From Macrotis lagotis (lineage: Eukaryota > Chordata > Mammalia > Peramelemorphia > Peramelidae): DNA of 64,000 bases. Position 1 is the stretch's first letter; each line of letters begins with the position of its first letter. Where the stretch lies: positions 258,513,730 to 258,577,729 of the forward strand of contig NC_133666.1 of NCBI RefSeq assembly GCF_037893015.1, given 5' to 3'. The notes beneath the pieces were generated by a model. It did not search any database. It was not told the origin of the DNA and was given only the letters and a program-made list of their open reading frames with translations. Below, piece after piece: positions 32,247-44,357 of this stretch. The position numbers were made by a program, and so were the translations under genes.

Positions 32247-35200
32247 TTTTTGAAGAGGGACAGAGTGAAAGGAGAGAGAAAATATAGTAGATAGTAGTGG
32301 GGAGGAATAGATGGAGGGAATTACAATCAGCAACAGCAACTGTGGAAAAATATGGCAGTAACTTCTCTGATGGACTTGTGATAAAGACAGTGATCCACTT
32401 GAGACAGAACTGATGGTATCAGAACACATACTGAAACACATTTTTTTCTCTTTCTTTTGCCTTATTTCTCATGAATTTTTATATGCTGGGGGAGGAGGGG
32501 TTTTGTTTACTCAAACAAGAATATTTTAATAATGTGTAAATAAATTAAAGAAAAATAAATGTTACATTAACAATAAGAAACAGCAGACATTTAAAAAAAT
32601 AGATCTGCCAAAATTCTTGCATGACACTATTTTAGTGCTGATTCCTAAACCAAAAAGAACCAAATCATGGAAACTTATAAACCAATCTCTGATGAACATT
32701 GATGTAAAAATCTTAAATAAAAATTTAGCAAAGAGATTACAGTGGGTGAATACAAGAATAATACACCATGACTGGGTAGAATTTATACCAAGTAGTCAGG
32801 GATTGTTCTATATTAGGAAAACACTCTACACAATTAAACATATCAATAACAAAATCTACAGAAATCATATGGTTATCTATATAGATTTTGAAGAAGCCTT
32901 TGACAAAATACAATATTCATTCCTAGAGATTATAATAATATAAGATTAAATGGAGTTTTCCTTAAATTAGTAAGTAGTATCTATCTAAAACCATAAAAAA
33001 TTATATGTAATAGGGATAAACTAGGAGCATCTCCAATAATATCAGTGGTAAAACAAGGATGCCTTTTATCACTGTTACTATTCAATACAGTATTAGAAAT
33101 GTTAACTTAAGCAATAAGAGAAGAAAAGATAATGAAGGAATTAGAATTGATAATTAGGAGACAAAACTTTCTTTCTTTGCAGAAGATATGAGGTATACTT
33201 AAAGAACTGGGAAAAAAGCATCTAAAAACTACTCAAAATAATTAACCAATTCAGCAAAGTACCTAGAAGTAAAAAAATTCACACAAATCACCAGCAATCT
33301 CATGTATGAACAACAAAGTCCAAGAGCAAGTGATAGAAAGAGAGATTCCATTTAAATTAACAACATTAAATACTTAGGAATCTATCACCCAAAACAAATC
33401 CAAAAATTTTATGAACACAATTACAAATCACTTTGCACACAAAGTCAGATCTAAACAACTGGGAAAATGTCAATTGCTCATGGTTAGGCCAAGCTAAATA
33501 ATGACATAAATGTCATAAAAATGACAACTCTTCTCAAATGAAATTACTTATTCAGTGTAATGCCAATCAAACTACCAAATAACTATTTTACCAAGAAAAA
33601 AGAAGTAAAAATTCATAAGGAGCAGCAAAAGGTCAAGAATTTCAAGGAAACTAATGAAAAAATTTCTCAGGAAAATGGCCTTGCTCCACCAGATCTAAAA
33701 CTATGCTATAAAATAACACTCATTAAAACTGACTGGTACTAGCTAATGAATAGAGTAATGGATCAGTGGATTAGGTTAGGTTCAAAAAATAGCAAAAGGC
33801 TACAGTAATCTAGTGTTTGACAAAACTACATCAGCTTTGGGATAAGACTCACTATTTAACAAAAATTGTGGGGAAAACTGAAAAAGAGTATGGCAAAAAA
33901 CTAAGCAGAGACCCACATCTCACACTCCATACCAAAATAAGATCAAAATTGGTACAAGATTTAGACATAAAAAATGTTACTGTATACCAATTAATCTGTT
34001 AGATCTATGGAAATGGGAGAAATTTATGACTAAGCAAGAATTAGGGTACATTATGAATTGCAAAATGAATGATTTTTGACTATATTAAATTAAAAAGGTT
34101 TTGCACTAATAAAACCAAGTTACCAAGATTAGAAGGAAAATAGAAAGCTGGGGGGGGAAATTTCACAGGTATGGCTTCTAATACTGGTCTCATTTTTAAA
34201 ATATTTAGACAATTGAACCAAATTTATAAGGTTACATGTCATTCTCCAATTGATAAATGGTCAAAGGATATGAACAGGAAGTTTTCAAATGAAGAAATTA
34301 AAGCTTTATATAATCAAATGAAAAAATGTTCTATATCATTACTGATTAGAGAAATGCAAATTAAAACAATTATGAGGCACCACCTCATACCTATCAGATT
34401 GTTTAAAATGAAAAAAAGGGAAAATGATCAAAGTTGAAGAAGTTGTGGGAGAATTGGGACATTAATACACTGTTGGAGAAGTTGTAAACTGAGCCCACAA
34501 TTCTTGAAAACAATATGGAACTATGCTCAAAGAGCAATAAAACTGACCATACCTTTTGATCCATCAATATTAATACTAGACCTATATCCAGAAGGAAAAC
34601 ATATAAATATGGGAAAAGTCCCAAATATTCCAAAATATTCATTGCAACTCTTTTTGTAATGGCAAAGAATTGGAAATTGAGGGGAGGGGATGCCCATCAA
34701 TTGGGAAATAGTTGTTTAAGTTATGGTATATGAATGCTATGGAGTATTATTATTCTATTTAAGAAATCATGAATGGTCAGATTCTAGAGAAGTATGGAAT
34801 GATTTACAAGGACTGTTGCTGAGTGAAGGGAGCAGAACCAAAAGAACATTGTACATATTGTACATATAAATTATCATCCTTGATCAATAATTACCCCCTC
34901 TAAAAAGTTCAGAGAGCTAGGACAATACTAGAAAACCTGCTATGGACACTACTATCCTCAACCAGAGGAAGAGAAACAAAACAAAACAAAATAAAACAAA
35001 AAAAGACCTACAGAATCTGAATGAACACTACATTCACTTTTTAAAAAGATTTTCTTATGTTTTTCTTTCCTATCACATGGTTTCATTTCTTTTCCATTAG
35101 TTCTATTTCCTCATACATAAAAGGAATAATCTGTAAACATGTTAAACACAAATGTATATGTATGATGTTCACAAGACTGTTCATCACTGAGAGGAAGGGA

Positions 35201-35329
35201 TTGGAAGGGGACAATGGAAGAAAATTGTGTAACTTATAAATATATATGTGCATGTTATTGAAAAACTTTCATAATATTTAATTGGAAAAATAAAATAAAA
35301 TGTCAATTATGAAAAAAAGAATATCTTTG

Positions 35330-35825
35330 ATACATTCTTTGACCAAAATTGTCAAAATTCTTTATCTCAGATTGTGATGGATCCTTCCTTATTTGGTTAG
35401 ACTGCTTACTGAACCAAAGACATATGTTGGTTCCTGTCTCTATATGTGAAGTTTTTCCAGCTAGGCTTGACTCCATCAGAATCTGAACTGCTCTGGCATA
35501 GGTTTCAATAATTCAGGATCAACTTCTATGCTTTGATAAAGTATCACTGAATATAATGAACATGTTAATAATACAGTCCTTTTAAAGCAATACCAAATAG
35601 GAAATTTGTCTAATAACTAATGTGAATGTTTAAATTTGGGAATAAAAAGAGGTGTTTTCTATCTCATTCATTTTCAGAAGAGTTTGAAACAATTCCACTG
35701 CTGTTTATTGGACAGGCATAATAATGAATTTTTCCATGATACAGTTGTTTCATTTGAAAAATATACCCAAATCATTCCACTGACATTTCCCCTTCGATTC
35801 AAGCATTAAATTATTTACTATAATA
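35330..35825. other. Flanking unique sequence, nothing recognised
   Basis: Host sequence between the L1 A TSD and the microsatellite. No frame or repeat seen. Confidence 0.4.
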
Positions 35826-35943
35826 CACTGATCTTACATATATATGCAAGCATTTATACATATATACATTTATAAACTTATGAATGTATGCATATATGTA
35901 GGTATGTCTGTGTGAGTGTGTGTATATATACATATATGTATAT

Positions 35944-35995
<52 letters not shown>
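35826..35995. repeat. TA/CATA/TGTA-rich tract ending in (TA)n
   Basis: Imperfect tetranucleotides followed by about 40 bp of pure TA. Confidence 0.92.
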
Positions 35996-35996
<1 letters not shown>

Positions 35997-36046
35997 AAAG
36001 GCACAGTTTTGAAGAGAGTGCCCTTTGCTTTGAAAAGCAACAAAAT

Positions 36047-36210
36047 AGGGGGCAGCTAGGTGGTGTAGTAGGTAGAGCACCGACCCTAGCATCAGGAGGA
36101 CCTGAATTCAAATCCATCCTCAGACACTTAATAACTGCCTAGCTGTGTGACCTTGGGCAAGTCACTTAACACCATTGCCCCTTAAATAAAAAAAATTCTA
36201 ACAAAAGAGA
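36047..36210 (+). mobile_element. SINE1/MAR-type SINE with TSD
   Basis: 'gggggcagctaggtggtgta' to 'caccattgcccc' plus an A-rich end. Near-perfect TSD 'aaaagcaacaaaat' (36033-36046) versus 'aaaagtaacaaaat' (36211-36224). Confidence 0.93.
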
Positions 36211-36749
36211 AAAAGTAACAAAATGTCACTCAAACCACATCTCAGCTATTTTGCTCATTAATTTTCTGAAGTAGCATTGACTATTAATACTTTTTAAAAT
36301 TTATTTTTTTATTTTCATCCATTTGTAGTTGTATATTTCCAAATTACAAAATTTCCCTCCACTCTCCCTTCCCACCCCTCTCCCTGCAGCAGGGAATATT
36401 AAGGTTAGCATTTGACATACATATTTTGTTAAACATATTTACAAATTAGTTTTGGGCTTGAGGAATAAGAAAAAAATGGATACATGAGATAATTTTTATA
36501 AAGTGTTCCTCAGATTCAAAAGTGTTGTCTTTTGTTCTATGTGTTTTGTGTTGTTTTGTTTTTCTTTCTCTAGTTGATGATAATACAGTCCATCAACAGT
36601 CAAATATAGTTGTCATAGCTCTCTGGACTACAGAGAGGAGCTGCTTCCATCAAGGTTGTTCAATTCATAATGTGGTTATTGATGTGTACATTGTTCTCTT
36701 GGTTCTACTCCTTTAGCTCAGCATCAGATCCCATAAGTCAATCCATGCT

Positions 36750-39700
36750 TATCTAGAGTATGACCATTTATGGTTTCATATGGAACAATAATATTCCAAA
36801 GTATTCATGCACCATAACTTGTTTAGCTATTCCCTAATTGATGAGCATCCCTTCAATTTCCAATTCTTTGCCACTACAAAAAGAGCTGCTATGAATATTT
36901 TGGAACATGTAGCACTTTTTGCAGTTTTTACAATTTCTTCTGGATATCATCCTAGAATGGGAATTGCTGGGTCAAAGGGTATGCATAGTTTTATTGTGCT
37001 TTAGGCATAGTTCCATATTGCTCTCCAGAAATATTGGATCCATTAACAACTCCACCAGCAATGCATCAATGTCCCAATCTTCCTACAATTTCTCTAACAT
37101 TGATCAATTTCCCTTTTTCTCATCTGGGTTTATCTTATAGGTGTGAGATGATACCTCATTGTTATTTTGATTTGCATTTCTCTAATTAATAGTGATTTGG
37201 ATAATTTTTTCAGAGGACTATGTATAATTTTAATTTATTCATTTGGAAACTGTCTGTTCATATCCTTTGACCATTTAATCAATTGGGGAATGACTTGTGA
37301 GCTTATAAATTTGATGCAATTCTCTACAAATTTTAGAAATGAGACCTGTTTCAGAACTCCTGGTTGTGAAGATTATTTCCCAGCTTTCTGCTTTTCTTCT
37401 ATTTTGTCAGCATTGATTTTATTAGTGCAAAAACTTTTTTAATTTAATGTAATCAAAATCATTCATTTTGCAGTTTATAATGTGCTCTAATTCTTCTTTG
37501 GTCATAAATTCATCCCTTTTCCATAGATCAGATATAGAGTATTTTTTCATCTATTAATTTATCTGTTATCACTCTTAATGTCTAAATTCTGTATCCATTT
37601 TGATATTATTTTGGTATAGGGTGTGAGATGTGGATCTATTCCTAGTTTTTGCCATATGTTTTCCAGTTTTCCCCCAAATTTTTGTCAAATAGTGAGTTTG
37701 TATACCAGAGTCTGATGTATTTGGGGTTTATCAAATAGTAGATTGCAGTATTCATTTACTGCAGTTTCTTTAGAACCTATTTTAATCCACAGATCCATTA
37801 CTCTATCTCTTAACCAGTAGCAGGCAGTTGTGATGACTGCTACTTTATAGTGTAGTTTTAGATCTGGTAGAACTAGGTCAATCTTCATTACATTTTTCTT
37901 CATTACTTTCCTTGCTATTATTGCCCTTTTGCTGCTCCAGATGAATTTTGTTACTATTTTTTCCTAGCTCCATTAAATAGTTATTTGGTAGTTTGATTGG
38001 TATGGCACTGAATAAGTAATTTAATTTGGGTAGAATTGTCATTTTTATTATATTAGTTCAACCTATGACATTTTTCCAATTATTTAGAGCTGATTATATT
38101 TGGGTGAGAAGAGCTTTATAATTGTGTCCATACAGTTTCTGGGTTTGTCTTTGGAGGTAGATTCCCAAGTATTTAATGTTGTCTACAGTTATTTTAGATG
38201 GAATTTTTTTCAGTCTTTTGTTTTTGGGTTTTATTTTTCATATATAGAATGCTGATGGTTTATGTGGATTTTATATCCTACAATTTTATGGAATCTGTTC
38301 ATTGTTTCAAGGAGTTTTTAAGATGATTTTCTTGGGTTCTCTAGGTATACCATCATATCATCTTCAAAGACTGAAAGTTTTGCTTCCTCATTGCCTATTC
38401 TGATTCCTTCAATATTTTTTTCCTTCTCTTAATGTAAATGTCAGTATTTCTAAAGCTAGATTGAATAGTAATGGTGATATTGGGCATCCTTGTTTCACCC
38501 TTGAATTTATTGGAAATGCTCTTTATTCTTATTAAATATAATATTTGTTGATGTTTCAGATAGATATTATTTTAAAGAAAACTCCATTTATTCCTAAACT
38601 TTCTATTGTTTTTAATAGGAATGGATGTTGTATTTTATCAAAGATTTTTCCAGCATCTGTTGAGATAATCATATGATTTCTGACAGTTTTGATATATTTA
38701 ATTATGTTAAGTGTTTCCCTAATGTTGAACCATCCCTGCCTGCCTGGTATAAATCCAACTTGATCATAGTGTATTAACCTGGTGATAACTTGCTGTAGTC
38801 TCATTGCTAAAATTTTATTTAAAATTTTTGCATGAATATACATTAAGGAGATTGGTCTATAATTTTCTTTGTCTGTTTTGGTTCTTCTTGGTTTAGATAT
38901 CATAAAAGGAGTTTGGCAGAAATCCTTCCTATCCTATTTTTTTAAAAATAGTTTGTGTAGAATAGGAATTAATTGTTCCTTAAATGTTTGGTAGAATTCA
39001 CTTGTAAATCCATCTGGAGCTGGAGACTTTTTCTCAGGGGAAATTGAAAAGTGGTTATTTAAGTAATTTTTTTCCTCTTCTGTTAATCCAAGCAGTTTGT
39101 ATTTTTGTAAATATTCATCCATTTCACTTAAGTTGTCCAATTTGTTGGCATATTGTTCAGCAAAGTAGCTCTGAACTATCTCTTTGATTTCCTACTCATT
39201 AGTGGTTACTTCACCCTTTTATTTTTGATACTGGTAATGGGTTATTTTCTTTCTTTTTTATCATATTAACCAGAAGTTTGTCTATTTTATTGGCTTTTTC
39301 ATAAAACCAACTCTTAGTTTAGTTTTATTTATGAGATCAATGGTTGTTTTGCTTTCCATTTAATCTCTCCCTTGATTTTTGGAATTTTTAACTTGGCATT
39401 TAATTAGGGATGTGTAATTTAATTTAATTTAATTTAAATATGGATGTGTTCTTTTTCTAGCTTTTTTAGTTGCATAGCCAATTCATTGATCTCCTCTTTC
39501 TCTATTTTATTCATATAGGCATTTAGAGATGTAAAGTTTCCCCTCAAAACTGCCTTGGCTGGATCCCATAAATTTTGGTATCATGTCTCATTATTATCAT
39601 TTTCTTGGATGTAATTATTGATTATTTCTATTATTTGCTGTTTGATCCATCTATTGTTTTAAGATAAAGTTAATTTTCAATTAGGTCTTATTTTATCTTT

Positions 39701-40390
39701 ACCTGACCCTTTATTACATGTAATACAGCATCATGGTCTGAGAATTGTATATTTATTATTCTTGCCTTTCTGCATTTGATTTTAAGGTTTTTGTTCCCTA
39801 GTACATCATCAGTTTTGATGAAGGTGCGATGGACTGCAGAGAAAAAGGTATATTCTTTTCTATCCCAATTATGTTTTCTCCAGAAGTCTATTATATCTAA
39901 GTTTTCTAAGATTTCATTCACCTTCTTAACTTCCTTCTTCTTTATTTTGTTGTTAGATTTATTTAGATCTGAGAGAGGGAGATTGATGTCTCCCATTATT
40001 AAAGTTTTGCTGTCTATATCTCCTTGTAATTCACTCACCTTTTCCTCTAGGAATCTGGATGCTATACTACTAGGTGCATGCATGTTTAGTAATGATATAG
40101 CTTGATTTTCTTTTAAGAAAATTCAGTTTCCTTCCTTATCCCTTTTAAATAGATTGATTTTTTCTTTTACTTTGTCTGAGATTAGGATAGCTACTCAAGA
40201 TTTTTTTTTTTACTTCTGCTTAAGTATAATATATTTTGCTCCAACCTTTTACCTTTACCCTGTGTGTATATCTCAGGGTCAAATGTGCTTCTTGTAAACA
40301 ACATATTATAGGATTCTTATTTTTAATCCATTCTGCTATTGCTTCCATTTTATGGGCTAGTTCATCCTATTCACAATTACAGTAAAGATT
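36750..40390 (-). pseudogene. L1 C ORF2 (endonuclease/reverse transcriptase), degenerate
   Basis: On the minus strand: endonuclease from about 40385, with a 131-codon open piece (40083-39688) carrying G-D-I-N-L-P-L-S-D-L-N-K-S and S-D-H-D-A. RT pieces at 39140-38934 ([12 protein letters not shown]) and 38903-38556 ([19 protein letters not shown]). The catalytic box at 38357-38368 reads F-E-D-D. C-terminal domain to about 36750. Longest open run 131 codons. Dead, but less scrambled than L1 A. Confidence 0.9.
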
Positions 40391-40521
40391 ACTAATTCTG
40401 TATTTCCCTCCATGCTCTTTTCCTCTATTTATATTTATCTTTTTTCCTTTTCTCTTATTCCTCCTCACTAAAATTTTACTACCTTTCCCCTTTGACTTTT
40501 GTTGTAAAAATTTAACTTTCA

Positions 40522-40699
40522 AGGGGCAGCTAGATTTCACAATGGATAAAGCACTGATAAACTGGATAAACTGGATAAAGTGGAATTCAGCTCAGGAGGA
40601 CCTAAATTCAAAATCTTGGCCACAGATAGTTAATAATTAACTAGCTATGTGACCTTGAGCAAGTCACTAAGCCCATTGCCTTGCAAAAAATTCCAAATA
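40522..40699 (+). mobile_element. SINE in the L1 C spacer, with an internal short duplication
   Basis: The head 'aggggcagctagatttcaca' is followed by three near-identical 'aactggataa' units (40558-40580) not found in other copies, then the normal body and 'cccattgccttgcaaaaaat'. TSD 'tttaactttca' (40511-40521) versus 'tttagctttca' (40700-40710). Confidence 0.9.
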
Positions 40700-40978
40700 T
40701 TTAGCTTTCAGTTGATTTTCACTTATACCCTCCCTTCCCTTTTATCAGCCCCTTCTTCCCTTATTTTTCCCTTCCCCTGTACCCCCTTCCCTGTAGATTA
40801 CATTAGAATTTTAAACCCACATTGGAATGTATTTTATTCCCACACTCAGCTAAATCTGTTGCATAGAATTTACTCAGCATTCACATTCTCCCTTCTTTCC
40901 CTCTAAAATTATAAATATGTGCCTCTTCCCTTTGATGTTACTTATCACTTGAATATTATTAATCAGGTATGTTCAATC

Positions 40979-41352
40979 ACAGTTTGATTATTTGATTGCT
41001 TGATAAGCTCCTATTGTTATCAAGCTATCATCACAGATTGTTTACTTGATTGCTTGATAAGCAGCATTGACCCAAACTGCAGCAAATTATAATTATAATC
41101 ATTTTACCTTACTCCTTTTTTTCCAGTTATTTTTGAAGTACACACAGTCCTCCTCACAAGCCAAAGTATCATCCAAAACCATATCATTTCTTGAACTATT
41201 TGTGCCCCTTCCCCCAGGCCTATTTTCTTTCACACTTTACCTCTAGCCCTCCCCACCCAAGGTACTTAACACCTTGTTAAGTGAAGCAAGGCTTATTGTC
41301 TCTCTCACTTTATCCCACACCCCAAGGTTCTTAAATCCTTGTTAAATGAAGC
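40979..41352 (-). repeat. Short tandem duplications in the L1 C inter-ORF spacer
   Basis: Two pairs: about 30 bp ending 'ttgattgcttgataagc' at 40979-41008 and 41033-41062, and about 30 bp containing 'ccaaggt' and 'ccttgttaa' at 41256-41287 and 41330-41352. Both are in the spacer between ORF1 and ORF2. Confidence 0.75.
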
Positions 41353-41593
41353 TCAAGATGCTGATCTAATTAACTGTAAGAATCTTGAATATCTCTAAGT
41401 ACTGGCAGGCTCCTGAAGTCTCACCTGAGAACTTTATAAATGACTGTAAGTAATAGAGACATTGTCTCAGGTCCTTGAAGTTTAGGATACCCTCATTAGA
41501 CCTTGTGATTAAAGTGACTCAAAGTATAATGAGACACAAGTTAAAGTTAACACTTCTGCTTTTTTTCAGGGCTATTTGTCTCATAGTGATGTC

Positions 41594-41746
41594 CACATTC
41601 AATTTGGATAAATGTATACCATGGAAACAATGTAAAGACTGGCAATTTGCCTTCTGTGGGAAGTGGGGGGGACAGAAATAAGATTGGGGAAAAATTGTAA
41701 AACTCAAAATAAATAAAATCTTCAAGTACAAAAACACCCCCCAACC
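41594..41746 (+). mobile_element. L1 3' end fragment inserted in L1 C
   Basis: Sense-oriented L1 3' terminus: 'aatgtataccatggaaacaa', 'gggggga', 'ctcaaaataaataaaatc'. Exact 10-bp TSD 'tagtgatgtc' at 41584-41593 and 41747-41756. Heavily 5' truncated (about 150 bp). Confidence 0.88.
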
Positions 41747-41989
41747 TAGTGATGTCATCTTGGACCTTATCAATTGAAAGACAAGACCCAATTATACTCA
41801 TATCCTTTAGATGCATTCTTTTCAATTACATTCCTTCCCCTAATTATTCTTAGAGAAGTGAAGTTCTAAAGAAGTAGAAGTTATATCTTCCCTTTTAGGG
41901 TTGTTTGCAATTTGATAACCTTGAGCAACATTTGTATAAAATAATTTTGTTTTTTGTAGTCCCCTTTTCATTAACCCTTTTTATACAAC

Positions 41990-42901
41990 ATTTCAGTCAT
42001 GTACTTGGTGATTTAATTCTCTGTTCAGTTCAGGTCTTTGTATCAGGAAATTCTGAAAGTCTACTACTTCATTGAACATCCATCTTTTTCCTTGACAGGG
42101 TATGCTGAATGTTACAATGTAATAAATTCTGGGTTGTAATCCCAGGTCCTTAGCTCTCCAAAATATGTTATTCTAGTTCTTCTGATCCTTTAGTTTTGAA
42201 CCTGAGAGGTCCTATGTTAGTCTGATATTCCCTTTGTATTTGAATTGTTTTCTTTTTTTGCATTTACAATATTCTCTCTTTATTTGAGGACTCTGGAATT
42301 TAGCTATCAGAATTTTTATTCTGAAGTCTCCTTCTGTAGAGATGGATTCTTCCAAAGGTTATATTGTTATCTTGTTCTAGTAGATTTGGGCAGTTTTCCC
42401 TTATAATTTCCCGCATGATGTTTTCCAGGTTCTTTTGTTGGTCCCAGTTTTTTTGGTAGTCCGATGATTCATAGATCATCTTACTTGTATCTATTTTCCA
42501 AGTTATTTGTTTTTCTTAGAATGTACTTTACATTTTCTTCTATTTTTATTCAGCCTTTTCATTTTTGTTTGATGGAATCTTTTAGTCTTGTAGAATCACT
42601 GGTTTCTTATTGTTCAATTGAAATTTTTAGGATTTTATTTTCTACAATTAGTTTCTGTGTTTCCTTTTCCAGTTGGTTAGTTTTAGTTTTAACAGATTAT
42701 TTTTACTTCTAACTTTAACTGTCAACTTTTCACAATTTTCCTGCATTTCTTTTTCTCATTTTTCTTCTTCCTCTCTTCTTTGGTTTTTATATTTGTTTTT
42801 AAACTCATAAATGAGCTTTTGTATTTGAGTCCAATTTATAGACTATTTTGATACTTCACCTGTGAGTGAGTTTTCATTGCTTTCTACCTCAGACATGGCA
42901 T
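41990..42901 (-). pseudogene. L1 C ORF1, degenerate
   Basis: ATG at 42901 on the minus strand in the same context as L1 A. The coiled coil is at about 42480-42800 (complement of many Lys/Glu codons), the RRM near 42440-42475 ('tagtccgatgattc' on the plus strand encodes the I-I-G-L core), and the C-terminal domain at 42000-42250. No long open frame remains on the coding strand. Confidence 0.75.
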
Positions 42902-43564
42902 TGCTGTCATCTTTGACTGTAAAGTAGTTTTTTATAATGAGCCTCTTTTAGCTTTTTTGTTCATTTTTGTGCTATAGTTCTGCTCCTAGAGTATATGGAG
43001 TATAGATCCAAGCATTTATTTTGCTGGGGCTGGGTCTGATCCCTGGCTCATTATTGGCCAAGATATTGCCTATGCAGTACAGGGATTTTTTTCCTTCCTT
43101 TATGTCCAGGTTCTGACTTAACAGAGGATTGTTTCTAACCTAGTCTCATCTTTTACACAGGTTTTCCGATTCAGACATTGCTTAGGGTTGGGATCGTCCC
43201 TCCTGGTTTCCTATCTAGCTACCAGGACCTCTGTTATTATTAAGCTGTTGGGACCTGGATTGCACTATGGCTAATAGCCTCCTGCTGTTCTTTCCCTGCT
43301 CTCCAGTCTCCTGAACATTACTTCCCCTTCTCCCCAAAAGAGACAGACCTTCACAAAAGAACCTCCACGATGTCTACATTTGAAAATTTTTTTGAATCTT
43401 TTGTTTTTCTGGGTGGCATCTATAGTGTGAATATCAGAGTAGAGGCTTCATTTATCACTGGTAGGGAAAGGCTCCAGGAGTAAGTTAGCTTTGTGTGGCC
43501 ATCTTGACTCCACCCCTTAAGTCCCTATTAATACTCTTTTATTATAAGTTAGTTATATCTAATT

Positions 43565-43790
43565 AAGTGCTTGTATAGTACAGTGGCCACAAAGCCAGCT
43601 TCAGAGTCAGAATGATTTAGGATTCATTCTGACCTCTCACACATGTTGACTGGTTGGCCTTTAGAAAGGCCCTGTACCTTCCTTTCTTCTTAGGCAAGTA
43701 AATCTATCAGTGGCAAATTAAAGTCTGACCTGAAATAGTAGGGAATTTGCCTCATTTAGAGTTTCCTGTGCATCTGAAATAAAAAAATCA
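43565..43790 (+). mobile_element. CORE-SINE (THER2/MIR-like)
   Basis: 'agtacagtggccacaaagcc', 'ttcagagtcagaatgattta', 'tctgacctctcacacatg', 'agtctgacctgaa' and 'gtttcctgtgcatctgaaat' match the layout of the copy at 1320-1535, which lacks the far 3' end. Confidence 0.6.
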
Positions 43791-44357
43791 ATGATTTTTT
43801 TTATTCTAACAGAACATAAAAATGAAATTGTGAAATTACTAAATTGCATATGTTCTCTGTCTGAAAACTTAAAATTAATTAGACAGAATGTTGTTTAAAA
43901 TATTAGCTTCTTCAGGCCATTTTTATTTTGAAATAAAATAAAGCATTTGCAATATCTAATTCAAACCAATTTTATCTTGTAAGCCAGGATATTGTTGGAA
44001 GCATCATGCAAAAAAGGCAGGGAATAAGAGCACTACAGATGGGAACACTTTATTTAACTGACATCCTCAAAAAAGAAATATTCCACATTGCTACATTTAA
44101 TTAATAATTTATATTCCTTCTTTTATTTTAAGAATGGAAAACACTTTGAGGAGACTTTTTTAAAAGTTTGACATAACTGCTTCTCTGTTAAAATATCTTA
44201 TACAACACATTAATTAAACTTTTCTTAATGACTTGAGAGAGATAATTATTAAACAATTGGAGCAATGCAGGTTCCCTCCCTGTCAATATGATTATTCTTT
44301 ACTAAACCAAATCAGCATCTGAAGAATATTGTTGATGGATAAGAATGTCCAAATTAT
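43791..44357. other. AT-rich unique sequence, nothing recognised
   Basis: Host DNA between L1 C and L1 D. No frames or repeats seen. Confidence 0.4.

Larger units (their letters stand above)
30081..32588 (+). mobile_element. HAL1-like element (ORF1-only L1 relative) nested in L1 A ORF2
   Basis: It starts 'gagggtgatagagacaagat' with the L1-type 'aagatggca', has a GC-rich 5' UTR (30240-30580), an ORF1 (30899-31466), a long 3' region, and a 3' end 'atgtgtaaataaattaaag' followed by A-rich sequence. No ORF2 is found. L1 A ORF2 is cut at 30080 and resumes at 32589-32603 with a degenerate TSD ('attttaaaaataga' at 30067-30080 versus 'atttaaaaaaataga'). ORF1 plus 3' UTR without ORF2 is the definition of HAL1 elements, known in marsupials. 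The alternative is an L1 with ORF2 deleted. Confidence 0.7.
28262..34790 (+). pseudogene. L1 A ORF2, in pieces
   Basis: Endonuclease start at about 28270 (V-N-G-I-N-S). EN body at 28680-29160 with G-D-L-C-F-L-L-S-E-L-D-K-S and the D-H-E-A motif at 29074-29085. Linker to 29742, RT start 29956-30080, RT continuation from 32604 (V-L-I-P-K-P-K-R-T-K; Y-I-D-F-E-E-A-F-D-K near 32880-32910). The catalytic box at 33176-33187 reads F-A-E-D instead of F-A-D-D. C-terminal region 34170-34790. Interrupted by two SINEs and the HAL1-like element, plus frameshifts. Reverse transcription by this copy would be impossible. Confidence 0.88.
18150..35315 (+). mobile_element. L1 'A': near full-length LINE-1, split by nested insertions
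   Basis: It begins with 'gcagagccaagatggtggca' (18163-18182), the usual L1 5' start, and ends in an A-rich tail at 35312-35318. An exact 14-bp TSD 'aaagaatatctttg' flanks the whole block (18136-18149 and 35316-35329), which shows that 17.2 kb now separates the two ends of one original insertion. Removing the inserted elements (19387-26424, 27638-27793, 28522-28667, 29743-29943 and 30081-32588, each with one TSD copy) leaves roughly 7 kb, the size of one L1. Order: 5' UTR 18150-18775, ORF1, long inter-ORF spacer, ORF2, 3' UTR about 34800-35315. Same family as L1 C. Confidence 0.92.
36292..43524 (-). mobile_element. L1 'C': full-length LINE-1 with TSD
   Basis: In reverse it starts at the complement of 'gccatcttgactccacccc' (about 43500-43519) and ends in the A-rich 3' end at 36292. 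Exact 11-bp TSD 'ctattaatact' at 36281-36291 and 43525-43535. Order on the minus strand: 5' UTR 42902-43524, ORF1, a spacer of about 1.6 kb, ORF2, 3' UTR 36292-36750. Two later insertions are inside it (40522-40699 and 41594-41746). Same family as L1 A. Confidence 0.95.
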
